Shown: positions 30,867 to 41,371 of the stretch, in pieces | Layout of the letters: the number at the start of each line of letters is the position of its first letter | Numbering within the stretch: position 1 is the first letter of the stretch | Assembly: GCA_003427395.1 (NCBI GenBank) | Contig: BFEA01000027.1 | Span: 63,761-107,204, forward strand | Direction of reading: 5' to 3' | From: Chara braunii | Taxonomy: Eukaryota; Streptophyta; Charophyceae; Charales; Characeae | Length of the DNA: 43,444 nt | Translations under genes and position numbers: made by a program | Notes under the pieces: generated by a model | What the model saw: only the letters and a program-made list of their open reading frames with translations | What the model was told of the DNA's origin: nothing | Databases searched by the model: none

Positions 30867-30959
30867 TGGGTTGAAAACAACTTAGAAGGGTGCCATATGT
30901 TTTTTTTTTTCCCTTTATTATTTCCGTATAGTATGAATGTTAGAATAAAAATGTACGGA

Positions 30960-32244
30960 TGTTATGAACCTGGTTGTTTGTTGTCTGAAGACCAACACTC
31001 ACTCACATAAACTTCCAGGTATGCCCATACATACACAGAAGGAAGGGGAGAGCATGGGAGTATCACACTCCACATGGACATAGGAACACAGTGGAAGACT
31101 TGACCATGCGATATGACAGAGTACACTGAAAGTGCAATTCACTCCACAGAACCCTCACAACGAGTCACAAAGGGAAAGCCGAGTAGATCACATCCAAGAA
31201 ACAAAGCAGCAAAGATAGTTCACCCATAGTATCAACACTGTTTATTAAACTCGAGAATCTCAATTTGTCAAAACAACCCTAGAACTGTGATGCGCTGCTC
31301 AGAAATGAGCAGCGCTCCTTCCCCCAACCCTGAATAATCGCTATCACTACCCCTGAGTCCCTGAAACAACCAACGCCACCCAGATATTGCCTATAGAGAG
31401 AAGCGCCACCCTGAAACAGGCCTCTGAGGCCAAGCGCCTCTCAAAGGATGAAGAAGAAGACCAACACCACAGTCTCTCATGGTGATGAAGTGCCAGAAGA
31501 CCTCCCGGATGGAAATCTGCAGCATCGCCACCTTTCCTGTCAAAGATCTCTAAGGATGAAAGCTGCAGCTATGACTGCAGCGCCACACACCCTGACACCC
31601 TACTCCTGAGGAGAGTTCAGCAGGGCACCAACTTCTCTTGCCTCCAACAGACTTGAGATAGCCCGAACCTCTAAACAGCCCCACATGTTGTCAGAGAACA
31701 GCACAGGTCCCATCTATGGCTGACACTTCAAAGGTCTGACTATGTCTGTCCCCTCCAACGTTGAAGTTGCACCACCACCGGTTCATGTGTTGCGCAGCCG
31801 CGATGTACACGGTACCAATTGCCAAAAGCCCCAAACAGTTTTTTCCTAGACCTATTCATAGTTTATCCTAGCCTAGACACGGCCTAGACCGGATTGACTA
31901 AACTGACCGGTACCGTTTCTTTTCAGCCTCTCCGGCCTCTCCCTTATCGGCTATAGGCTATAGAACCTTCTAGCAGCATAGGCCTGTCAATCGGCTATAG
32001 GCTATAGAACCTTCTCCGAATTTACAGATATGTCTCTCACGGATTTTCCTCACAGACAAATCCCTCGATTAGGCCTCAACCAAACAAAATAACAAAACTA
32101 ACCTAACTATGTTACAGCCTCGGGTCAACGGGTCATCGGCTGCAAAATTCCTCGGTTAGGCCTCAACCAAACAAAATAACAAAACTAACCTAACTATGTT
32201 ACAGCCTCGGGTCGACGGGTCATCGGCTGCAAAATTTCATTGCA
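30960..32244 (-). repeat. 3' LTR of gypsy 2
   Basis: On the minus strand it runs from TGCAATG to CATAACA, the standard TG...CA boundaries. On the plus strand its start TGTTATGAACCT is repeated at 41372 and its end TCATTGCA at 42630-42637. It contains a private 87-bp tandem duplication (32064-32150 and 32151-32237) and a repeated TCGGCTATAGGCTATAGAAC (about 31947 and 31991), both single in the other LTR. Confidence 0.93.
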
Positions 32245-32260
32245 GACCTACCCTCCCCCA
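32245..32260 (-). promoter_or_regulatory. Polypurine tract of gypsy 2
   Basis: On the minus strand GGGGGAGGGTAGGTC directly precedes the TGCAATG start of the 3' LTR. This is the position and composition expected for the plus-strand primer of an LTR retrotransposon. Confidence 0.8.
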
Positions 32261-32331
32261 AAGCGAGGACCTCCGATCTAGGAGTGCAGGCGTGCACAAC
32301 GTCGAGGGTACTCTCCCCTCTTAGCTGCCTC

Positions 32332-33574
32332 TTATTTGAGGACAGCGGACTTTGTTGTCTTTAAGAGTTTCCTGCATGTAAACCAGCGATCCTCAGTGTG
32401 AGGCTGGCACATAAACTTCACAAGATACTGCATGTCAGGGCCTGTGCCCACCTCATCCTCAATCGACTCCACTTCATATCCCATCTCGGGGATCGGTGGG
32501 CCGTATTGAGGGGGTTTGTTTGGAAATGCATCAGTTGAAGTAAAACGTAACAGCTTAGATGCATGGAAGACCGGATCAGTTTGTAGATGAAGACGGACGT
32601 CAACAATATAGGATAGTTCAAAAGATTCAGCCCCCACTGTATCTAAGACCTACCATGGACTCATATATCGTGGCAACAGCTTAGGCGAAATGTCCTCCTC
32701 ACGTGATAGCTCAGAACCAAGCACCCAAACCCAGTCACCTGTGCGAATAGTAGAAGGACGGCGGTGCCTATTAACCTGTTGAATCATAGTTTTTTGGGTT
32801 TTGAGCAGGTTGGCACGGGCGCGTTTTATATCCACATGATAACGCCTGGTGAACTCTGTTGTTCCAGGTGTCAGTCTAGGGGTAGCCTTCTCGATGATAT
32901 CATCGAGAGGCTGTCGAGGTTCACTGCCCCAGTGTGACCTGTAGGGCGTGAAGCCAGTGGAGGGGTGGATAAATGTGTTGTACACTAGTTGTGCACAACT
33001 CAAATGCATATCCAACTCTTGCTGATCTGGACTGATCATAGGACGCAGCAGCTGAAATAAAATCTGGTTCATAACTTCAGTCTGTTCGTTGGCTTCAGGA
33101 TGACGACCAGATGTCATATCCAAGCGAGAATGAAGGTAGTCCTTGTAGTAGGACTGTCATTCATGGCTGCAGAAACGGGGATCTCGATTACTGACAATAG
33201 AGGTGGGTGGCCCATGATGGGTGGCCCACCTGTTAGCAAATGCCGCTTGAACGGCGGGGACTCTGGCTTCTCGTGGCAAAGGGATGAATTCTACATATTT
33301 GGAGAACCTTTTCACGCACACCATAACTTGTCGCATACCACGAGGGGTGGTCAGTAAAGTCAATAGACACTGACTGTCCAGGTGCCTCAGGAATGGGAAG
33401 TGGTTTGAGTAGGCCAAAGCGAGGTCTGGATACAACCTTGTTTCTTTGGCACAACTCGCAGGTTTCAACATAGTGCAAAATGTCACTCATCTCTTCTGAA
33501 AAGAACCTCTGCGACGGGGCCGCATATGATTTGAGGGCTCCAAAGTGATCGCGATCATCATGACACTTTGACAT
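32332..33574 (-). pseudogene. Gypsy 2 integrase and chromodomain, broken
   Basis: The zinc finger is present (CHDDRDHFG with H-x4-H, then CELC). The first catalytic Asp lies in SVSIDF. The second conserved Asp is changed: the motif reads SNRDPRF (about 33189-33195), with AAT for the expected GAT. The E motif NEQTEVMN keeps its Glu. A TAG (32638-32640) interrupts the frame between KLLPRYMSPW and VLDTVG, consistent with a CAG-to-TAG change. The C-terminal part has FHASKLLRF and a chromodomain-like segment (YEVESIEDE, QYLVKF, EDRWFTCRKL). At least one frame change lies between the zinc finger and the core. The enzyme would be inactive. Confidence 0.88.
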
Positions 33575-33833
33575 AAAGAGTTCTCAGCTTGCGATCCTGA
33601 GGAATGCACAAACGTTCTTACAGCAAACCAGGATTGGCCTGCAAGTTCCTCACGATAGGCCCAAAAATCGGGTCCTGGGGCAACAGTTGGGCAATAGTCG
33701 AACAAGTCTTTTTTCCAAAAGAGTGAGTGAAGGAGATCAGGAAAAGAGCATCATGCCTACAAGAAACGGTGTCTGCTACTCTATTGTAGCAGCCCTTCTT
33801 GTACTTCAGTTGAAAGTCAAACAGGTCAACGAA
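33575..33833 (-). pseudogene. Gypsy 2 RNase H to integrase linker
   Basis: Several short frames on the minus strand retain NRVADTVSCRHDALFLI, the decayed form of the conserved VADALSRR segment that closes the RNase H region, and DPIFGPIVRNLQANPGLL before the integrase zinc finger. Stops and frame changes are frequent. Confidence 0.65.
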
Positions 33834-34957
33834 CTAAATATAACGGGCAAGCTTGTCATTTAACTCTCCCTGAGACTTCATCCACTGAAGGGTGGAGTGA
33901 TTTGATAAGATATTGAAGCGCTTCCCTAGGAGAAAGTGCTTCCAATGCTTGAGCGCTGACACAAGAGCATAAAACTTTTTCTCATAGGTATAGTCCTGCA
34001 ACTTACTGGCTTTGATATTCTTGCTCGCGTACCCCACAGGCTGCAGACCATTCCCACTATTTTGTTGAAGTATTGCCCTTACATCGTACTGACAAGCATC
34101 AGTGGTTAGCACAAAACGCGAAGTAGGGTCAGGTAACTTCAACGCATGTGCACAAATCAAGGCCTCCTTCAGATGTGTAAAGGTCTCCTAACAGTCTGAT
34201 ATGCAAAGAAAAGGAGTATCTTTGTTTGTGAGGTCAATCAGGGATGCTACAATGGAAGAGAAGTTCCTTATGAGTTTCCTATACGAGGATGCAAGGCCCA
34301 GGAAAGACCGGACATCACGAACTGTTAAGGGCTTTGACCACTCTTGACCAACAACAACTTTCGTTGCTTCAGGAACCAACCCCTCTCCAGACATGACCCA
34401 AATAGACAACAGAGCTAACTCCAAAAGAGGACTTCTCTCTGTTCATCTTGTACTGATTGTCAAGTAAGGTTTGGAGGACAAGAGCTCGATGTTGCGCATG
34501 CTCCTCGACAGAATGACTGAATATCAGGATATCATCCAGATAGACAACTACAAACTTATCCAGGTAAGGCCCGAGTATGCAACGCATCTCTGTTTGAAAA
34601 GTGTCAGGAGCATTGCAAAAACCGAATGGCATGACCAGGTACTCATAAGTGTCATACCTGGTCTTGAAGGTTGTCTTGTGGACATGACCTTTATCCATCT
34701 CAATCTGGTGGTAGCTAGATTTAAGATCGATCTTGCTGAAGATAGTACAACCTTGCACCATGTCCAACAGATCATCGATGTGGACTTCCTCCTGATCTTG
34801 TCCAGTCCCTTGTAGTCCACACACATTCTGAATTCACCTGTCCTTTTGGGACAAAGAGAACTGGTGCCCCAAATTCAGATGTGCAAGGACGTATCCAACC
34901 TTTGCTTATCAAGGTCTCTAACTGTTTCATGAGCTCGTCAAGTTCAGCAGGGGACAT
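33834..34957 (-). pseudogene. Gypsy 2 reverse transcriptase and RNase H
   Basis: RT motifs are MSPAELDEL, GWIRPCTSEFGAPVLFVPK, FSKIDLKSSYHQIE, FKTRYDTYEYLVMPFGFCNAPDTFQ and the catalytic YLDDILIF (YLDD codons 34542-34531). Frame changes lie near 34835 and 34390. A TAG (34188-34190) separates the thumb/connection from RNase H in the same frame. RNase H starts TTDACQY and keeps the YEKKFYAL segment with the catalytic Glu, but the later conserved Asp reads SNH (AAT codon near 33910), another Asp-to-Asn change. Its Asp-to-SNH spacing shows the normal length that gypsy 1 has lost. Confidence 0.9.
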
Positions 34958-35271
34958 TCTGTAGACACGACCCTTAGGAGGGATCGCGTCAGGTAGGAGC
35001 TCACACTTATGCTTGGTCTGCCTATGAGTCTCATAGGCTCCTGCATAAGGTCTGTGAACCGGTCAACCACTTGCTGAATTTGAGAGGGGCAGGAAGCAAT
35101 CTCCACATCAGTCTGTTTAACATATGCTACAGACAGACGTGTGTGGTCAATCTGGTGTGACAGCCGCAAGAAATTACGAGCACACGTACAATAACAACTA
35201 CTGACCGCATGATACTCATCACCGAGCATACAAGGGCGATACTCCACTCGCCGATCAAGTAGCTCAACCCT

Positions 35272-35313
35272 AGGGATCCGCCAGTCGATCGTAGGGATCC
35301 ACCAGTCGATCCT
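35272..35313 (-). repeat. 21-bp tandem duplication in gypsy 2 pol
   Basis: AGGGATCCGCCAGTCGATCGT is followed by a second copy with two substitutions. It adds seven codons between protease and RT without itself shifting the frame. Confidence 0.88.
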
Positions 35314-35334
35314 AGGGTTGGTGGCCCCAAGCCA

Positions 35335-35847
35335 CTATAGGGAGAAAACAAGATCAAAGGGTACATTAGGGAACACATAGAAATTCAGATGATGCATGAT
35401 TTCTCCATGCCTTTCAAAGACTACAGGTACACCTTTAACAACAACAGTGATCCGAACTCTGGATGAGTCGCCAATGCGAACCTCAATAGACTGTCGCAAC
35501 TTTACCAGTCTTTGGTCCAAGTGCAGTCTGCTAACTGTCTAGTGAGACATAACGTTATGAGTAGCCCCACAGTCCAAGAACCCGTTGAATCTTGCTCCCA
35601 GGATGGAGGGTCGAAGCAGGATGAGATCTGACCTATGCTTCTTTCTTTCCTGCAAAGACAGGAAAAGACCTCCAAGGCTTTGAGATTCATCCTCCTCCCC
35701 CGTCTCTTCCAGATCAGTATCCTCATAAGTGAGGGACGTTGATGCTGCAACTCCACAAAATGAATCTGCGAGAGATGGTGTAGATTCAGCTTCAACAGAA
35801 GAAGAATATGAATGGTGTGAGGAGCCGCTGCTTCCACCTCTCTCCAC
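35335..35847 (-). pseudogene. Gypsy 2 aspartic protease, D-C-G active site
   Basis: The frame contains FLDCGATHNVMS, a retropepsin active-site region in which the usual D-S/T-G reads D-C-G (Asp codon 35572-35574 on the plus strand). After a stop following VMSH, the same domain continues through VKLRQSIEVRIG to NVPFDLVFSL, the degraded DLVLG.DWL segment with a TAG after it. Asp is kept, but Cys replaces the hydroxyl residue. I cannot say from one copy whether this is family-typical or decay. Confidence 0.75.
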
Positions 35848-37376
35848 TTTTTTGAACTAGAGTCTGAAGGTCTGCGAGGCATATTGAGACAATCCTTGAG
35901 AAAATGATCCCCCTCGCATCTCAGGCAGACTCCCCTATCCTTCCTCTTCCTCCAAACTCCCTCCTAGATACTGAGTGCATGTCAAGGGAAGGTGGAAAGA
36001 TCAAGAGGGTCAACTGACCAGCGGACATCGCATGATAATGAGACTCTCTAGGCCGTAGAGGAAGAGGCACGTCCCTTACCTTTCCCCTTGCTGCGGGTTG
36101 ATGCTCTTTGGGTTGGGGCCTTCCCCTTTGTTAGCCCCATCAGAGCATTAGCCAGGGCAAGAACGGCTGGATCTGCATCAGAGGATGAGGCAGTCTCAGA
36201 TGGAAGGGTCCCACTCTGAGATGTTGTCTCATCTTTTGAACTTGAAGATGCAACAAAGAGATCACCCTTCCTCCTTCTGGGCCCCTTTGAGGAAGGTATT
36301 TTCCTTCCTTCAAAAGGTGCTTCCTTAACATGGAGTTTGGACTCCAGATCCAGGGATGCTCTACCAAAGAGTCGTCAATCCTTATGACCCTGAGAAAATA
36401 AGGCACACTGGTAATCCCCAGGCGTTGCTCTCAAGAAATGAGTGAGCTGATGTTGCTCACTCATCTCCAACCCATGAGTCAATGTTAGACTCTCAAAGGT
36501 TAAGTAGAATTTGGACGATGAGTCATCCCACTTTTTCTAGCCCAAGTGGATAATTTTGTTCGCTGCCTTCTTGGCCTGCTCCTTGTCGGCAAACCGATAA
36601 TTCAAGGTCTGCAGGAATCCAGACACCCCAGTCTTTGTGCTCATTCAAACATTTCCAGTCCTTGCTTGCAGGAAGTGGAGGTACACCATTTCGGTGCAGT
36701 CCTCTCCAAGCGAGCAAGGATGGCACTCACCTTCACGTCCTCATCATACTTGAACCCACTCAGGTAAGTTTGTTGTACAGTGACCCAATCTGAAACATCC
36801 ACCTTTGGATCCTCTCCAAAAAACATGGATGGAGGGGTCAGCTTGAGCCACTGCAGGTCAAATGAACCTAAGGGCTGTGAGGCGGCTGTTAACCTGGGTG
36901 TAGAGGCTGGGGATGGTGGTCTGGATTGTGGGGGTTGTTGGGGTTCCATCTTTGGACCAACAGGTGATGGAGGGATGATCAGAATAGGTGGAATACTCAG
37001 ATGTGTGAAGAGTCGATCCAGTTTGGAGGAGATATGTCCAACTTTTTAGAATGGTTTGACAATTGAACCTCAAGGTTGGTGATCCTCGCATCCCAGTTAG
37101 TAAAGTCAACCCGGTGAATATTGTTCTGCAAAAGAGACGAATTTTACCATGTTCTTGCTATACTAACTGGAAGATCCACTTACTTCGATCTTCTCTATGT
37201 TTGCTACCGATTCTTTTCTTTTAACCTCCTCTTGGTTGGCCTCCTTGCGCTTCAGCTCTTCCTTCAAAAACCTCAACTATTACAACCTGTTTCCGGAGTT
37301 TTCCCTCCTCGGCAAGCAGTTTAGCATATAAAAGGGAGAGAGGAAGTTGAGGTTCTCCCTTTTCAGTGCCACACAT
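35848..37376 (-). pseudogene. Gypsy 2 gag, broken into several frames
   Basis: A start near 37376 (MCGTEKGEPQ) leads into a helical, coiled-coil-like N-terminus (LLAEEGKLRKQ; WDARITNLEVQLSNHSKKLD). A Pro/Ser-rich stretch from 36949 follows, then a capsid-like part with LTPPSMFFGEDPKVDVSDW and YLSGFKYDED, and a serine-rich tail. Near 35890-35935 is a zinc knuckle reading CLRCEGDHFLKDC, spaced C-x2-C-x3-H-x4-C, one residue shorter than the canonical x4. Several stops and frame changes separate these parts. Gag would form the particle and bind RNA. Confidence 0.75.
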
Positions 37377-37702
37377 TCTAAAATTCCCACAAAGCAAACA
37401 AAAGAAACTAAAAATAAAACAAGCGAAGCGGATGCCTGCCACGGCTGTGGCGGGCGCCAAGAGCAGGGAATCGCAAAAAGTGTCCGCGTAATTAATTCCA
37501 CAAAAAGAAAAAAAAACACTTGAATGTAGGCTGAATGCGAAGGGAAAAAAAAAGAAAAAAAAAGTAGAGACGCCGTCCGACGTGATCCCGGTGGCTACCT
37601 CCTGAATATGGATCCTCTCTCTCTCCGTGTCTCGCGAGCGTAGCGACCGTCGATCGTCAGCGGGCAAAGCGTCGAGGGGGCCGAACCTCTCGAAGCGGAG
37701 TT

Positions 37703-37769
37703 CTCTCTCTCTCTCTCTCTCTCTGTCATACCCCTGGTCCCGATTCTCCATAACTGAATCCCGCCTGCC

Positions 37770-37859
<90 letters not shown>

Positions 37860-38003
37860 CATACCCCTGGTCCCGATTCTCCATAACTGAGTCCCGCCTG
37901 CCCCCATCCCGACCCTCCAGCACCCTGAGGAACACCCTCCATCCTGACCGCGATCCTGTCTGCGCTTCACCCCCTTCCGCTGGTCCGCCGACCTCCCGCA
38001 CCA

Positions 38004-38058
<55 letters not shown>

Positions 38059-38189
38059 CTGCTGCCTTCGGTCATACCCCCGGTCCCGACTCCCCATCTC
38101 GTCCGTCTCCTACTCCTCCCCGCCCTCTTGTCATCGAGGCGCTATCCCGACGTGCTCCCGGTCGCTTCCTCGTGAATGTAAGTCCTCTT

Positions 38190-38234
<45 letters not shown>

Positions 38235-38276
38235 TCTCTCTCTCATACCCCAGTCCCGATTCTTCATAACTGGATC
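37703..38276. repeat. Composite CT array with four interspersed units
   Basis: A unit reading GTCATACCCCTGGTCCCGAT, with TCTCCATAACTGAATCCC following, occurs at about 37727, 37858, 38071 (shortened) and 38243 (variant). CT tracts separate the copies (37703-37724, 37770-37856, 38007-38054, 38194-38243). Confidence 0.88.
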
Positions 38277-38689
38277 CCGCACGTCCCCATCCTGACAATC
38301 CAATCATTCAATCTCGACGTTATAAAAATAAAAAAAGTGCAAAAAAATTGTGAGGGTTCGTGGTTCTGCTTTCATCGTTGTCACTCCTCTCTCCCTTGGG
38401 CTTGTCCTCCTTCCTTTTCACCCAACCATCCTCCATCCTTTTCCGACCTTTGTCCTCCAAATATGTGTCTGCTTCTTGTTTTGCCTTCCTCCTCCTATGC
38501 TCCTCCCTTCTGTTCCGCCCTCCACATTCTCCTCCCTTATGTTTCTCTCCGCACCCTTCCTACTCATCGACCACACCTGTCCTCCATCTCTCTTCAGCGT
38601 CTTCACTCATGCGCTCCTTGCGCTCCTCCGACCACACGCTCCTCTGCTGGCATCCGCTGCTTTTACGTATTCTGTCCTCTGATCCCTCT

Positions 38690-39287
38690 CCTTCCGCCGC
38701 TCTGCTCGCACAGCTGTCTTCCCTCATCCTCCCCAATCCTCTTTCTTCTTCCCTCCCTCCGCTTAGTCACTTCCATTTCGCCGTCCTCCCCACGCTCTTC
38801 CTCCCTTCCTCCTCTTTCTTCCTTCCCTTCCTCCCTCCGGCTATCTTCCCTCGTCCTCCCCAATCCTGTTTCTTCTTCCCTCCCTCTGCTCAGTCGCTTC
38901 CCTTTCCTCGTCCTCCCCACGCTCTTCCTCCCTCCCTCCTCTTTCTTCCTTCCCTTCCTGCCTCCCTCCTCTTTCTTCCTTCCCTTCCTCCCTCCCTCCG
39001 CTCAGTCGCTTGCCTTTTCGACACCCCACGTTGCCTCTACCGACCCTACCCGGCAACCTCACATCGTCTCTCTCTCTCTCTCTCTCTCCTTCTCTCTGTG
39101 GTCGACGAACACCAGCGTTGCGCAGTGGGGCGAAAGGATTCATCGGCGGTGGCATTCAACACGTGCAAAGAATTAAAGAAAACAAAAAATTGAAACTTCT
39201 ACACTTCCCTTCCTCCCTACCTTCGCTCAGTCGCTTGCCTTTTCGACACCCCACGTCGCCTCTACCGACCCTACCCCGCAACCTCAC

Positions 39288-39333
<46 letters not shown>

Positions 39334-39646
39334 GGTCGACGAACACCAACGTTGCACAATGGGGCGAAAGGATTCATCAGCGATGGCATTCAACTAGCTG
39401 ACGTGCAAAGTATTAAAAAAACAAAAAATTGAACTTCTACATGGCGCGATGGAACATTCGCGATCCGACGGGGCCGCCAACGGTGGGATACAACCGAAGA
39501 ACTGGTTGACGTGCGAACTAAAAACAAACAAACAAAAAAAAAAACGCGTTAGAAGCTTCGCAATCCTACAGGGCCGCCACTGTCGATTTGTGTATCCGAA
39601 CAATGGTAGGATAGAGCCAAGGACGCCGACGTGAAAAAAAAAATCA
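38690..39646 (+). repeat. C/T-rich repeats followed by tandem A-tailed units
   Basis: A CTTCCTCCC-rich stretch repeats with a period near 150 bp (38710-39010). Two copies of a roughly 220-bp unit follow (39000-39195 and 39228-39432) with TTTTCGACACCCCACGT, (CT)n, GTCGACGAACACCA and a GACGTGCAAAG-A-rich end. Two shorter related units (39438-39543 and 39544-39646) share GGGCCGCCA and also end GACGTG plus an A-rich tail. Confidence 0.8.
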
Positions 39647-39710
39647 ACAACGGTAGACGTTCCTCGTTAGGCCCAAGGCCGACTGTCCCGCGGTGTTCCC
39701 AACAGTGCAT

Positions 39711-39744
39711 GCGGGTTCTCGCGGGAGCGTGATGCGAGACCCGC
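39711..39744. repeat. Imperfect GC hairpin
   Basis: GCGGGTTCTCGC (39711-39722) pairs with GCGAGACCCGC (39734-39744) apart from one bulged base. No function is assigned. Confidence 0.75.
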
Positions 39745-40666
39745 TATTCACTTAAAGATAGTAAGGGATAAGAGACAAAATGAAAGTCAACAATAATTGG
39801 ATTTTCCCTCTAGTACTTGTCCAATTGTTGTCATCTGAATGAGGAAAGAAGTTGGTTAGCATGAGCAGGTAAGTGCTCAGTCTCTGCAGACCGCTTGAGG
39901 GTTGGGGGTCACATTACAATCAACTCGACAAAAATCAATTTCACGATTTTCCATGCCCTGACACATCAATTGAATGCAATTACTGCAAATCCTGTATTAA
40001 TAACTTTCAGGATGCAGTCTTGGGATGATTAGTAATAAACTGTAATTAAATAGAGTGACTATTATTGGTTGACAGGTGATTACAGATGACCAAGATATAG
40101 TAATTTATTGTGTGCTATTTTTAGACTTACCCTACCGACTTCACCACTGGATGACCCTGTATGTCATACCCAGGGTATGGCGAATCACATAATTCACTAT
40201 AACTAACTCAAGACATCAAATTTGTCAGTATGATTTTAGACACAAGCTAAATATTGAGTTGCGATTCACCACGGACTAGCAAAACTGAATTCTGACAGAC
40301 AGAATCGACTATGGTCAACCCTAAACTGACCAAGCTCCAGTTATGGCGGCGAAGAATTCCAATTTTCATTATCCCTGACCGTGTGACCCTTAACAATCCA
40401 ATTCCCTATATAATATGAATCGCAACACCGTAAAGCAATCACAAATGAAAATTGAGTCAGAGAGAGGGTCAACCAGGTTAGTAGAAAACAAACAAGGTAG
40501 GGCAAAGGAAATTGGCTAAGGTTGTCTCACTATCAGGATTTCGATTTTCAACTGTCTTCTGACTGACAAGCCAAATTTCGCTAATCTAAAAATAGCCCTA
40601 GAATCACCACACAGAGTAGAGTAAGAAACACACTTACTTCAGGTACTTCTCTGAAGGGGATAAATA

Positions 40667-41004
40667 AAACCCTAGCCATGGCTGTCTTCTGAGACCCATC
40701 TCGCCAATTTCTTCTCCTGACAGTTCCCCGTATTCCCACGTACAAAATCCCCTAAAACTTGGTCGTCCTATAGATCTCCATATTGCGCTTCACCCCCACT
40801 AATATATTCAATGAATCTGGACTCCCAGGTGCCAATTACTGAGCAAAACCCTATCAATGACTGTCTTCTAAGACCCATCTCGCCAATTTCTTCCCCTGAC
40901 AGTTCCCCGTGTTCCCACGCACAAAATCCCCTTAAACTTGGTGGTCCTATAGATCTCCCTATTGCTCTTCAACCCTCACTTCCCGGGTGCCAATTACTGA
41001 GCAA
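40667..41004. repeat. 179-bp tandem duplication
   Basis: Two copies begin AAAACCCTA and share CTGTCTTCT, GACCCATCTCGCCAATTTCT, CCTATAGATCTCC and GGTGCCAATTACTGAGC. The first is at 40667-40845 and the second at 40846-41004, with scattered differences. It lies in the leader of gypsy 2. Confidence 0.85.
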
Positions 41005-41352
41005 CTCAGTGCAACACTACTTCAACCAGCCATGCACTGCATGGGAATAGGGAACCTTAACCCAATCCAAAATCGCAACGCCCTGGGGGTCACCACCTTG
41101 CAAATCGGCAATCTCCGATGAATCGTTAGGCTCAAAATAGCTTCCTCAGAGCCTCCCAGGCCTCTGATCACCACTGTACAACCCTGGGCAGGAATGAATC
41201 ATTCTCTGTCCAACACCTCTCGCCACACACTTACTACCACCACCCTCACTTTCGCCAACACAGAAGATGACAAATCGCCATGGAGTCCAACTCGGTGTCT
41301 CGCCAGATGATGGTAGTTGCTCCAACTCGTCAAGTGCTCCACTGACTGGATC

Positions 41353-41371
41353 CAATCGTTGCGATACCAAC
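41353..41371 (-). promoter_or_regulatory. Primer-binding-site candidate of gypsy 2
   Basis: Two bases inside the 5' LTR the minus strand reads TGGTATCGCAACGATTGG. The first seven bases equal the start of the plant initiator-tRNA-Met site (TGGTATC) and the rest diverge. Position fits a primer-binding site. The tRNA identity is uncertain. Confidence 0.5.

Larger units (their letters stand above)
37377..41371 (-). other. Gypsy 2 leader region, enlarged by simple repeats
   Basis: Between the primer-binding region and gag lie about 4 kb without conserved coding. The half near gag (37620-39650) is made of CT microsatellites, GTCATACCCC units, C/T-rich repeats and A-tailed units. The half near the LTR (39700-41371) is more ordinary sequence with a 179-bp tandem duplication. 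The long Ser/Leu-rich or Arg/Glu-rich frames here are low-complexity artefacts. Confidence 0.6.

Noticed and set aside
37221-38075. 284-codon minus-strand frame as a single gene
   Set aside because: Only its last 50 or so codons resemble the gag N-terminus. The rest is Arg-Glu from CT microsatellites.
38172-39193. Two overlapping frames of 334 and 277 codons, Ser/Leu/Pro-rich
   Set aside because: They are C/T-rich repeat translations open in several frames at once, with internal tandem periodicity and no domain.
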